Below are positions 6,412 through 13,853 of a stretch of DNA of 18,786 bases, piece by piece (positions within the stretch are counted from its first letter, which is position 1; every line of letters begins with the position of its first letter). Both the position numbers and the translations under genes were made by a program. Below the pieces are notes generated by a model. The model made no database searches and was not told the DNA's origin. It worked only from the letters and a program-made list of their open reading frames with translations. The DNA is from Promethearchaeota archaeon (GTDB taxonomy: Archaea > Asgardarchaeota > Lokiarchaeia > Sigynarchaeales > SOKP01): NCBI GenBank assembly GCA_016839905.1, contig JAEOTJ010000224.1, positions 1-18,786 of the forward strand, written 5' to 3'.

Positions 6412-6858
6412 TTATTCTTGTTTTTTTATTTTAAATTTCCAATTAGGATCGATGCATTTTAAGGCTTCTTCAGTTAATATTTTTAAATTATCTTCGCAGG
6501 ATTCGTATAAAATTCCCAATTGAGTCAGAGTACGTTTATCTCCGATCTTCATTAGACTTTCAACAATTAAAAATAAGCGCTGTTTATCTTGTTTTTCTTT
6601 ATGTAATTCCCTTTTAAGAAACTCTACGATAGGAAGAGTAGCTTTAGCGTTTTTAATCCTCCCCATTGCTTCAATAATTCGATTAATTACAACATCATCT
6701 TTCTCTTTATTAAGAGCTTTATATAAGAGATTTATAGCCCTCCCATCACTGATGATACCAATCTGACGAGCAGCTTCTGCTCTAACTTCCCATTTTTCAT
6801 CATTAAAAAGTTGAGAAATATATTTATTATATAATTGAGTTTGAGTATCTTGTTTCAT
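6412..6858 (-). CDS. HEAT-repeat protein (PBS-lyase-like repeats)
   Basis: This 148-aa, all-helical protein is built of three to four HEAT-like repeats. Two typical units are visible: WEVRAEAARQIGIISDGRAI (residues ~23-42) and DVVINRIIEAMGRIKNAKA (~55-73). Less regular repeats run to residue ~140. Such proteins act as binding scaffolds, often attached to redox or regulatory proteins; no catalytic motif is visible. It starts a minus-strand run with the glutaredoxin-like and FTR genes 47 bases downstream, so it is probably in the same operon. Upstream, a 19-base perfect palindrome (6900-6918) covers the likely promoter. Confidence 0.75.
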   Translation of the reverse strand: MKQDTQTQLYNKYISQLFNDEKWEVRAEAARQIGIISDGRAINLLYKALNKEKDDVVINRIIEAMGRIKNAKATLPIVEFLKRELHKEKQDKQRLFLIVESLMKIGDKRTLTQLGILYESCEDNLKILTEEALKCIDPNWKFKIKKQE

Positions 6859-6899
6859 CTTATTATCTAAAAGATCCTTCTTAAATTAGAATTTGATGG

Positions 6900-6918
6900 T
6901 TATATTTTAAAAATATAA
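6900..6918 (-). promoter_or_regulatory. Palindrome at the HEAT-gene promoter
   Basis: TTATATTTT-A-AAAATATAA is a perfect inverted repeat 42-60 bases before the HEAT-protein ATG. It includes a TATA-like core, so it could be the promoter, an operator, or chance in AT-rich DNA. Confidence 0.35.
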
Positions 6919-7033
6919 GAGATGTCTATTTTATCAGAAATATCTGCATTTATGTTTTTTTATTTTAAATATGTTCTATTTTTTTCTTTATAATATAACA
7001 AATAATTTGATATTATACTGATTCTTCTTTTTT

Positions 7034-7044
7034 TATATTATATA
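7034..7044 (+). promoter_or_regulatory. TATA box of the longin-GTPase gene
   Basis: TATATTATATA lies 30-40 bases before the ATG at 7075, which would give a leader of only about ten bases or fewer. Confidence 0.45.
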
Positions 7045-7074
7045 AGAAAATTTGAATAGATTTCTTAATTTATC

Positions 7075-8106
7075 ATGGTTGAACAATTACTCTGTATTAC
7101 ATATTTCGACTCAATTATTGGTCCAAACACGTTTTATTGTAGCAATCCTATTAATAAAACTGAGCATCCTAATTTAAAGAGAGTCCTTGAGTTTAATGAA
7201 GAAGAAGGGACTTTTATATTCAGTTATAGGCGGTGGCAAACTATTAATCACATATTTTATGTAGATTCAGAGTTAGCACGTGGAGGCAAGGAATTTGTAA
7301 TGATATCATATTTATTAAGATCCTCATATTTCCGTAATGAGATTGTTGACGTCTTTAAATATTTAGAATCAAAAACTCCAATTTTAGAAGAGTATGCTTC
7401 AAAATTGAAAGGAGATAAAGATTTTTCTAAAATTTTACATCCGAGTAAAGATAGGTCAGTATCTTCAAAGTTAACTGATGAAGGTTCGGAAGAATTTCAA
7501 AATAATTTCAAAAAATTATTTTATAATTATTTTAAAAAATTATCTCCAGTTTCAGAAATTAATGCTTTATTAAAAACTAAAAGTAGTTTAAAAAAAATAT
7601 TCATACTTGGCTCTCGGTATGCAGGAAAATCCACTTTTTTGAAAAATATTGAACAAGTACAATTTCTTAATCAAACGAATAATGATTTACCTACAAGGGT
7701 ATATGATGTAATTATTGATAATATTGATATTTTAACATTTGATTGTATTGATAGAGACTTAGAGTGTGAAAAGTGTAAAAATTATGGAGGATGTGCTGAG
7801 AATGCTCAAGCATACATTGTAATGCTTGACGTATCAAATGAAGACACTTTTGATGAAACAAAAAATAAATTTCAAAAGATTATAAAAAGATATTCCACTC
7901 ATGAAAAAAAAATTAATCCAATATTAATAATTGGGAATAAAATTAATAGTAAAGAGACAATTAATGTACATACGATTCATAAAGCATTTAATGTGAAGGA
8001 TTTAAAAGACTCTGGTATTAAAATCAAATATTATCCCATAAATATTTTAAAGGATAAAAAAGGTATAATGACTGCGCTTCGCTGGTTAGTCAAGCACATG
8101 ATATAA
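7075..8106 (+). CDS. Longin-like domain fused to Ras/Arf-superfamily GTPase with cysteine cluster
   Basis: Residues ~1-115 resemble a longin/uDENN-type domain: a first strand with FDSIIGPNTFY, paired strands around FIFSYRRWQTINHIFYV and EFVMISYLLRSS, then a helix. Residues ~172-343 are a small GTPase: P-loop G179SRYAGKST187, switch I near LPTR (T207), a switch II entry FD223CID, strand AYIVMLDVSN, and base-recognition IIGN288KIN291. Three departures stand out: the DxxG motif is DCID, NKxD is NKIN, and C224, C231, C234 and C240 sit in or after switch II where no small GTPase needs them. They could bind zinc or act as a redox switch. Asgard genomes are rich in such GTPases, and fusions to longin or roadblock domains are the archaeal counterparts of trafficking and Rag regulators. 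A glutaredoxin-like gene follows 53 bases on. Confidence 0.85.
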   Translation: MVEQLLCITYFDSIIGPNTFYCSNPINKTEHPNLKRVLEFNEEEGTFIFSYRRWQTINHIFYVDSELARGGKEFVMISYLLRSSYFRNEIVDVFKYLESKTPILEEYASKLKGDKDFSKILHPSKDRSVSSKLTDEGSEEFQNNFKKLFYNYFKKLSPVSEINALLKTKSSLKKIFILGSRYAGKSTFLKNIEQVQFLNQTNNDLPTRVYDVIIDNIDILTFDCIDRDLECEKCKNYGGCAENAQAYIVMLDVSNEDTFDETKNKFQKIIKRYSTHEKKINPILIIGNKINSKETINVHTIHKAFNVKDLKDSGIKIKYYPINILKDKKGIMTALRWLVKHMI

Positions 8107-8159
8107 TTTTTTTATCTTTTAATAGAATTCTATAAATTTTTTATTCAAATATCATAATT

Positions 8160-8456
8160 ATGACAGAAATACAAATTCCGATTGTTATAACGAAAATAGG
8201 TTGTTCGAGATGTGTTGAATTTAAAGAGTGGATGAAAGAAAATGATATACCTTATGTAGAAAGAGATATCGAAGATCAATCTTTCGTAGAGCAATTAGTA
8301 AAAGATAAAAACTTTATTTCAACTTTTTGCGATTCTGATGGCTGCTTTGTTAATACTCCTGCTGTGCTTTACAAAGGAAAATATTGGTTTAAGGAATTAT
8401 GGGGGATATCTGGTTTAAATAAAAGAAAAGCTAAAAAATTATTTAAGAAGAAATAG
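8160..8456 (+). CDS. Glutaredoxin-like thioredoxin-fold protein
   Basis: The 98-aa protein has a glutaredoxin pattern: strand IPIVITKIG, active site C15-SR-C18, a helix FKEWMKEND, strand PYVERDIED, and cis-Pro in NTP67AVLYKGKYW. Two further cysteines (C57, C62) precede the cis-Pro, and a Lys-rich tail closes the protein. It follows the cysteine-bearing GTPase on the same strand after 53 bases, which makes shared transcription plausible and suggests that the GTPase thiols could be a target. Its stop is eight bases from the end of the convergent flavoprotein gene. Confidence 0.82.
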   Translation: MTEIQIPIVITKIGCSRCVEFKEWMKENDIPYVERDIEDQSFVEQLVKDKNFISTFCDSDGCFVNTPAVLYKGKYWFKELWGISGLNKRKAKKLFKKK

Positions 8457-8464
8457 ACTTTTAT

Positions 8465-9061
8465 TTATTTGAATTCTGCCATCCTTTTTATTATCTTTTG
8501 GATTGATCGGAGACCCTCGTCGTCTTGCTCGACACCTTTTTTACCTAAATCTTTAGTCCATAAACAAGCCCCAAGATTTGTTCCAAATGCTCCTCCTGAA
8601 ATAGAGATTATATGATTTTGTTGGTAAAAATCTAAAATTGTTCTAATTGCAATTTCTTGACCGCCACTTCTATCACCCCCTACAGCAATCGCTGCCCCAA
8701 TCTTATCTTTAAATACGTTAGGATTCTTAGCAACTAATGCTCGACAACGGTCCATTACAGTTTTTAATTGTCCAGAGATATTTCCTTGAAAAATCGGGGT
8801 TCCAAATAACAAAAATCTAGTATTTTCTAATTTTGGATAGAGATCTTTTAGATTATCCACGTGCATGCATCCTTTCTTTTCCCGAATGCAATAATCACAA
8901 TGCAAGCAAAATTTAATGGTCTTACCTTTAACCGTCCAAAACTCTGTCTCAAATCCAAATTTTTCCGCAGCATGATCTAATGCATATTTAATGGCATATT
9001 CAGTTCCTTGATTTCTTGGACTTCCACATATTCCTATAATAAGATTTTTATTTTCGACCAT
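8465..9061 (-). CDS. Iron-sulfur flavoprotein (Isf family, NADPH-dependent FMN reductase fold)
   Basis: Residues ~7-50 start the flavodoxin-like fold with ICGSPRNQGTEYA, the FMN phosphate loop. The compact cluster motif C52-x2-C55-x2-C58-x6-C65 follows, as in the Isf proteins of methanogens, which carry one [4Fe-4S] cluster and FMN and pass electrons from ferredoxin to acceptors such as oxygen species. GTPIFQGNISGQLKTVMDR and a GGDRSGGQE loop complete the flavin site. The length of 198 aa is normal. A decayed copy of the first ~48 codons lies beyond the adjacent toxin-antitoxin pair at 9959-10098. The electron partner is unknown; the ferredoxin at 13850 is a candidate. Confidence 0.88.
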   Translation of the reverse strand: MVENKNLIIGICGSPRNQGTEYAIKYALDHAAEKFGFETEFWTVKGKTIKFCLHCDYCIREKKGCMHVDNLKDLYPKLENTRFLLFGTPIFQGNISGQLKTVMDRCRALVAKNPNVFKDKIGAAIAVGGDRSGGQEIAIRTILDFYQQNHIISISGGAFGTNLGACLWTKDLGKKGVEQDDEGLRSIQKIIKRMAEFK

Positions 9062-9080
9062 AATTAATTTAAAATATTTT

Positions 9081-9614
9081 TTATTTTTTCAATTCTTTTG
9101 CTTTTTCTAATATAAAATTATAATACTTCTTTTCCATCCATAATCCCAGTTCTATCATTTTATTTAGAATATTATAAAATTCATTATAAGATGTAAGAAT
9201 ATTATTTTCTAATGCATCAAGAAGGATTTCAGTACTCCATTTTGTACTAATACCTTTTGATTGAGCAATTTCTCTTGCCATTTTATCATTAATTAATAGA
9301 ATATCAGCTTTTAATTCAAGATATAGAGCAATAGCATATGCCTCACCCCTACCTAGATCTCGTGTTAATTTTAGAGCAATTTCTTGATATTCTTCTTGTT
9401 GGGGATCTTTTATAATCAACCATCCTTCTTCTTTAGCACGTACTTCATATTTTATATCGATAGGTATTTCTTTTTTAGGCTTAGAAAGTGGATCTGTTAA
9501 TTCCTCCCAAACTGCATTAGGTATAAAAACTTGAGAGTATAAATCTTTTAAAATTGAAATATTGCCTGTCTTGGCAAAATATATGATAGGAGATGTATCA
9601 GAAATTACAATCAT
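9081..9614 (-). CDS. PIN-domain protein (DUF3368 type), probable toxin
   Basis: PIN domains are metal-dependent RNases. The 177-aa protein shows the acidic residues expected: D6 in ISDTSPIIYFAK, E37/E38 in AVWEELTDP, D86...E91 in DLGRGEAYAIAL, and D110 in LLINDKMAREIA. The pattern is that of the DUF3368 branch, which pairs with UPF0175 proteins as here. It follows the UPF0175 gene by ten bases on the same strand, so this is a toxin-antitoxin cassette, by analogy with VapBC. The C-terminal ~40 residues extend beyond a minimal PIN domain. Activity as a toxin is inferred from context. Confidence 0.85.
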   Translation of the reverse strand: MIVISDTSPIIYFAKTGNISILKDLYSQVFIPNAVWEELTDPLSKPKKEIPIDIKYEVRAKEEGWLIIKDPQQEEYQEIALKLTRDLGRGEAYAIALYLELKADILLINDKMAREIAQSKGISTKWSTEILLDALENNILTSYNEFYNILNKMIELGLWMEKKYYNFILEKAKELKK

Positions 9615-9624
9615 TTTTAAAATT

Positions 9625-9849
9625 TTAAATATGGATTGGAATCCGAGCTTTTGAACGAATCATATCAAAATCACGAAAAGATAAGCGAGCAATTTCAGTA
9701 GCTTTACCAATTGAGATTTTACCTCTCATATATAATTCCAATGCATCTTGAATTACTTTCGGTAAAGAATTAATATATTCCCAATCAATTGGTTTCATTA
9801 AATCCTCATTATCAAACCAATACTTCCTCAAATCGCTTTTTTGAACCAT
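9625..9849 (-). CDS. UPF0175 family protein, probable antitoxin
   Basis: The 74-aa protein has the UPF0175 pattern: a short N-terminus, LPKVIQDALELYMRGKISIGKA, then a helix-turn-helix-like TEIARLSFRDFDMIRSKARIPIHI. The family is the usual cognate of DUF3368 PIN proteins and probably binds its own promoter. It sits ten bases ahead of the PIN gene. The ATG follows a purine-poor leader, so the start is chosen by family alignment and position. Confidence 0.85.
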   Translation of the reverse strand: MVQKSDLRKYWFDNEDLMKPIDWEYINSLPKVIQDALELYMRGKISIGKATEIARLSFRDFDMIRSKARIPIHI

Positions 9850-9958
9850 AGTAATTCACTTACTTTCTATCAATTATTAATAATCAAATTAGGTATTTAT
9901 TATTATGTAGGGCTTTTTATCTTATCAATATAAAAAAGATTTTAAAAAATAATAAAAA

Positions 9959-10098
9959 GTCTTACTTTTAATAGGCTAAAACTCTATCTGAAATCCAACC
10001 TTTTCGGTAGCATTATCTAATGCATATCTAATCGTATATTCAGTTCCTTAATTTCTTGGACTTCCACATATTCCCAGAAGTAAGTTATTTTTTCTCAT
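9959..10098 (-). pseudogene. Decayed duplicate of the iron-sulfur flavoprotein start
   Basis: Read from ATG 10098 on the minus strand this gives MRKNNLLLGICGSPRN, a TAA, then GTEYTIRYALDNATEKVGFQIEF, a TAG, and PIKSKT. Codon by codon it matches the first ~48 residues of the intact flavoprotein at 8465-9061 (roughly 80% at DNA level by eye). One stop replaces Gln (CAA to TAA) and the other replaces Trp (TGG to TAG). The match ends at about 9959, before the cluster cysteines. It is a truncated dead copy, on the far side of the toxin-antitoxin pair from the intact gene and in the same orientation. Confidence 0.85.
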
Positions 10099-10138
10099 TC
10101 ATTCTTACTCAAGTTAAATTATGTGGATCTGTTTTCTA

Positions 10139-10146
10139 TTATAAAT
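10139..10146 (+). promoter_or_regulatory. TATA box of cooS
   Basis: TTATAAAT lies 86-93 bases before the cooS ATG, which gives a leader of about 60 bases. The flanking bases 9850-9958 and 10099-10138 are AT-rich and show nothing else. Confidence 0.4.
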
Positions 10147-10169
10147 AATTATACAAAGAATTAAATAGA

Positions 10170-10193
10170 AATCAACCTTGAAATCAACTTGAT
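10170..10193 (+). repeat. Tandem inverted repeats ATCAA-n-TTGA in the cooS leader
   Basis: AATCAACCTTGA (10170-10181) is followed at once by AATCAACTTGA (10182-10192), then T. Each copy is itself an inverted repeat, ATCAA-CC-TTGA and ATCAA-C-TTGAT. They lie between the TATA-like box and the start codon, near the expected transcription start, so they could be a repressor or regulator site for cooS. Confidence 0.45.
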
Positions 10194-10231
10194 AATAAAA
10201 TTGAATTTCTAATATTTAGAGTGAATAAAAA

Positions 10232-12136
10232 ATGGAAAAAAACAGAATGTCATACTATGAATCTGTTCAAAAAGTATATGAAAGGATAAAAAAAGATGGG
10301 ATGACTAATATATGGGATCGTTTCGAAGCACAAGGTTTTGGTGGAGATCCAGATAAGAGATGTCCCTTCTGCCTAAAAGGCGCTCGCTGTGACCTATGCT
10401 CAAATGGACCATGCCGTTCTGATGCGTCAATAGATAAAAGAGGCGTGTGCGGGATGACTGCTGATGGAATGGCAATGAGAATGATGTTGCTTAGAAATGT
10501 GATGGGAGCATCAACTTATCATTATCATACTGAAACAACAATAAAAACTCTTAGGGCAACAGTAGAAGGAAAAACACCCTTCAAAATCTCAGAATCCGAA
10601 AAATTAAAGAGTTTTTCGGAACGTCTTGGATTAGATACTTCAGGATCTGAGAAAGATATTGCAATTCGTTTATGTAATTTTGTAAAGGAAGATTTTAATC
10701 GCCCCTACAACGAGCCAAGCATAATAGTTAAAGCACTTGCTCCAAAAGAAAGACTTGAAATATGGGAGAAATTGGATATTCTTCCGGGAGGTATTTATGG
10801 AGAAATGATGCTTGCAACAAGTTCTTGCTTGACAAATATCGATGGATATTATGTAAGTTTAGCACTTAAAGCCATGCGTTTAGGAATCTCAATGGCTTAT
10901 CAAAGCCAAATAGTAAATGAATTCTGTCAAGATATCTTATTTAATATTCCAAGACCTCATAAAATGAGAGTTGATCTTGGTGTATTAGACCCTGACTATG
11001 TAAATGTTCTTCCAAATGGACATGAACCATTTTTAGGCTTTGCAATGGTTCAAGTAGCCCGAAAATCAGAGTGGCAAGAAAAAGCTAAAGAAGTTGGTGC
11101 AAAGGGAATAAGAATAATCGCAAATATTGAAACTGGACAGGAAATGATACAGAGATGGGAAATGGATGATGTTTTTTATGGATTTACAGGGAATTGGATT
11201 GCTCAAGAAGCCATATTAGCAAGTGGATGTGTAGATATCTTTGTTGCTGATATGAATTGTTGCATGCCGATTGATCCAATTTATGCTGAAAAATATAAAT
11301 TTAAACTGATACCCGTGAGTGAAGTTGTAGCATTCGAAGGAATTACTGATAGATTAAATTATATCCCCGAAGAGGCGGAACAACAAGCAGAAAAGTTGTT
11401 ACAAATGGCTATAGATAATTTTAAAGAGAGAAAAGCGAATATTGAACCTGTAAAAGGATTAAATATGGGGGAAGCGATCGTTGGATTCTCTACTGAAAGC
11501 ATTCTTGAAGCACTTGGAGGTACGTTAGACCCATTATTAGATGCCATTAAAGATGGGGCAATTAGAGGAGTTGCAGGACTAGTTTCATGTACTTCTCTAA
11601 GAGATTATGGTCAAGATGTACACACAATCGAGATCGCTAAAGAATTGATTAAAAGAGATATACTAGTATTGTCGATGGGGTGTGGAAGCGCCGCCGTGCA
11701 GGTTGGAGGACTTTGCATACCAGAAGCTAAAGAACAGGCAGGACCTGGATTAAAGGCAGTATGTGAAAAACTAGGAACGCCCCCAATTCTAAGTTTTGGA
11801 ACATGTACAGATACAGGGAGGATTGCAGATTTAGTTGCTGCGGTTTCAGATGCTTTAGGAGGTGTCCCCATACCAGACCTTCCAGTAGTAGCAGCAGCTC
11901 CTGAATACATGGAACAGAAAGCTACGATAGATGCAGTTTTTGCTTTAGCGTTTGGTTTATATACATATGTTAATCCAGTACCCACAGTTACCGGCGGTCC
12001 TAATCTTGTAAAGCTGTTAACGGAAGATTGTAAAGATGTAACAGGGGGAATACTTCATTTAGAGACAGATTCAAAAGAAGCTGCTGATGCAATGTTGGAA
12101 CATATAGAAAACAATCGAAAAAAACTTGGAATTTAA
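10232..12136 (+). CDS. cooS: Anaerobic Ni-carbon monoxide dehydrogenase catalytic subunit, variant C-cluster
   Basis: CooS interconverts CO and CO2 at a Ni-Fe-S C-cluster; B and D clusters pass the electrons on. Full length, 634 aa. D-cluster ligands are C44-PF-C47 (CX2C, not CX7C). B-cluster ligands are C53, C56, C61 and C73. For the C-cluster, numbered against the Carboxydothermus hydrogenoformans CODH-II enzyme from memory, I see H264 (GHEP), C343 (MNCCMP), C453 (SCTS), C484 (MGCGSA), C525 (GTCTD) and the catalytic Lys K563 (APEYMEQK). The ligand of the pendant iron, normally the second Cys of CCTGNE, is replaced: here it reads NIE300TGQE. A transport histidine pair is visible (YHYH, 97-99). 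No cooF, cooC or acetyl-CoA synthase gene is adjacent. The family is certain; CO oxidation is not. Confidence 0.9.
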   Translation: MEKNRMSYYESVQKVYERIKKDGMTNIWDRFEAQGFGGDPDKRCPFCLKGARCDLCSNGPCRSDASIDKRGVCGMTADGMAMRMMLLRNVMGASTYHYHTETTIKTLRATVEGKTPFKISESEKLKSFSERLGLDTSGSEKDIAIRLCNFVKEDFNRPYNEPSIIVKALAPKERLEIWEKLDILPGGIYGEMMLATSSCLTNIDGYYVSLALKAMRLGISMAYQSQIVNEFCQDILFNIPRPHKMRVDLGVLDPDYVNVLPNGHEPFLGFAMVQVARKSEWQEKAKEVGAKGIRIIANIETGQEMIQRWEMDDVFYGFTGNWIAQEAILASGCVDIFVADMNCCMPIDPIYAEKYKFKLIPVSEVVAFEGITDRLNYIPEEAEQQAEKLLQMAIDNFKERKANIEPVKGLNMGEAIVGFSTESILEALGGTLDPLLDAIKDGAIRGVAGLVSCTSLRDYGQDVHTIEIAKELIKRDILVLSMGCGSAAVQVGGLCIPEAKEQAGPGLKAVCEKLGTPPILSFGTCTDTGRIADLVAAVSDALGGVPIPDLPVVAAAPEYMEQKATIDAVFALAFGLYTYVNPVPTVTGGPNLVKLLTEDCKDVTGGILHLETDSKEAADAMLEHIENNRKKLGI

Positions 12137-12223
12137 ATTATTAACACTATTTTTTTATTAAATATTTCTTATTTTTATATTAAAAAGAAAGAATATAAGT
12201 TCTATATTATCTAATTAAATTTT

Positions 12224-13189
12224 ATGGAAACACATCAATTAAAACCTAAAGTCTCCATCATTGGATCTGGCAATGTTGGAACGAGATATGCATATTCGCT
12301 AATTATAAAAGGATTAGCACGTCAAATTGTCATGATTGATATTAATAAAAAGCGATTAGAAGGAGATGTAATGGATCTCTCTCATGGCGCTCCTTACGTT
12401 CCACCAGTGGAGATTGTGTCAGGTGATTATCCTGATATTAAAGATTCGGATCTAATTGTCATAACTGCTGGTCGAAACCAGACACCACAAGAAACGAGAT
12501 TAGATCTCATTAAAGATAACATTCAAATATTTCAAAAGATCATTCCGGAGATTGTAAGAATAGCTCCTTCAGCACTTCTTTTAATAGCTACAAATCCTGT
12601 GGACATTCTATCTTATGCCGCTTATAAGATCTCGGGAAAGCCTTCAAATCAAGTGATTGGCTCAGGTACAGTATTGGATACTGCTAGGTTTAGGTACTTA
12701 CTTGGCAAGTGTTGTAATTTAGATGCTCGAAACGTACATGCATATATTCTTGGGGAGCATGGAGATACCGAGTTTGCAGTTTGGAGCAGTGCGATGATAG
12801 GTGGGACGGCAATAAAAAAATATTGTTCAATATGTGAAATTGCTAATGAATGCGATCCCGAAAGAAAATTAAATGGGATTTTCGAGGAGGTTAGAGATTC
12901 CGGCTATAAGATCGTTGAAAGAAAAGGAGAAACATCCTATGGGATAGGACTGGCACTTGCTCGAATAACGCAAGCAATCCTTCATGATGAACATACGATA
13001 TTACCTGTTTCGATATTAATAGAAGATTATTTAGGGATAAATGATGTTTATTTAAGCTTGCCCGCAGTATTATGCAAGAATGGAATAAAAAAGATCCTTC
13101 AGATTGAATTTAATTCTGAAGAACAAGAAAAATTCAAGAAGTCAGCGCAAAAAATGAAAGAAATGATTAAAGAGATAGATTTAAACTAA
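12224..13189 (+). CDS. ldh: L-lactate dehydrogenase (NAD-dependent)
   Basis: This member of the lactate/malate dehydrogenase family has 321 aa. The NAD-binding loop GSGNVG (residues 14-19) and D39 at the end of the second strand favour NAD over NADP. The substrate loop reads GRNQ86TPQETR92: Gln at the discriminating position indicates lactate, where Arg would mean malate. The other catalytic residues are N124 (TNP), D152 and R155 (LDTARFR) and H179 (GEHGD). A short Cys-rich insert (C201, C204, C210) follows the catalytic His region. The enzyme interconverts pyruvate and lactate with NADH in the cytoplasm. It is followed by a regulator gene ten bases later, so it is probably under that regulator's own operon control. 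Confidence 0.88.
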   Translation: METHQLKPKVSIIGSGNVGTRYAYSLIIKGLARQIVMIDINKKRLEGDVMDLSHGAPYVPPVEIVSGDYPDIKDSDLIVITAGRNQTPQETRLDLIKDNIQIFQKIIPEIVRIAPSALLLIATNPVDILSYAAYKISGKPSNQVIGSGTVLDTARFRYLLGKCCNLDARNVHAYILGEHGDTEFAVWSSAMIGGTAIKKYCSICEIANECDPERKLNGIFEEVRDSGYKIVERKGETSYGIGLALARITQAILHDEHTILPVSILIEDYLGINDVYLSLPAVLCKNGIKKILQIEFNSEEQEKFKKSAQKMKEMIKEIDLN

Positions 13190-13199
13190 AGGATTATCA

Positions 13200-13853
13200 A
13201 TGCACGTAAATAGATCGAGCTTAGCCAGGGTTAAAATAAAATTTCCGGATAAATTATGGCTTTCTGAAATTTTTAAGAAGTTTCCTGATATAAAAATTGA
13301 GATTTTAAATTTCCTACCCTATGATTTAGAGAAATCCATCGGAAATGCAATAATTGAAGTTAAGCATTATAATATAGGCTCCGTAATCACAGAAATAAAA
13401 AACCATGCATCTATATTTGAATTTAGCGTTTTAGAGCAAGAAGAAAATCAGATTAAAATCAATGTAAAAACGAAAGATCCATATTTATTATATGGAATTA
13501 TTAGATGTGGGGTTCTCGTTGATTTTCCCGTGAATGTTCGGGAGGGTCATGCCTTCTGGAGATTAATTTCATCAAGAGAAAGAATAGATAGACTTTTAAC
13601 CTTATTTGAGGAAAAAAATATTACTTTTGAACTCCTTAGAATCGGAAATTCCCTTTATAATCTTGAGGAGGATAAAAATAAATTGAGTTTAGATGAAATA
13701 AAAACCTTGGAAAAAGCAATTCAATCAGGATTCTTTGAAGTTCCGAGGAAGATATCCTTAGAAGAATTAGCAAAAATGCTTGGGAAATCTAAATCTGGTC
13801 TATCCGTCATGTTAAGAAAAATAATTAAAAAAAAAATAATGATCGAACCTTAA
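13200..13853 (+). CDS. HTH_10 (bacterio-opsin activator type) transcription regulator
   Basis: The 217-aa protein has a C-terminal helix-turn-helix of the HTH_10 type. The run LEKAIQSGFFEVPRKISLEE (residues ~167-186) is the family hallmark, normally the pattern A...GYF..PR.i.l.ela. It is followed by the recognition region LGKSKSGLSVMLRKI. The N-terminal ~150 residues form a ligand- or signal-sensing part with mixed strands and helices and only one obvious Cys (C103). It is common in archaea and controls redox or energy genes. The gene starts ten bases after ldh, so the two form an operon. It overlaps the convergent ferredoxin-like gene by four bases at the stop codons. Targets are not known; ldh and cooS are candidates by position. 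Confidence 0.82.
   Translation: MHVNRSSLARVKIKFPDKLWLSEIFKKFPDIKIEILNFLPYDLEKSIGNAIIEVKHYNIGSVITEIKNHASIFEFSVLEQEENQIKINVKTKDPYLLYGIIRCGVLVDFPVNVREGHAFWRLISSRERIDRLLTLFEEKNITFELLRIGNSLYNLEEDKNKLSLDEIKTLEKAIQSGFFEVPRKISLEELAKMLGKSKSGLSVMLRKIIKKKIMIEP

Noticed and set aside
11359..11985. Minus-strand open frames opposite cooS
   Set aside because: They are mirror frames of a conserved, complete enzyme gene, with no family resemblance or ribosome site.
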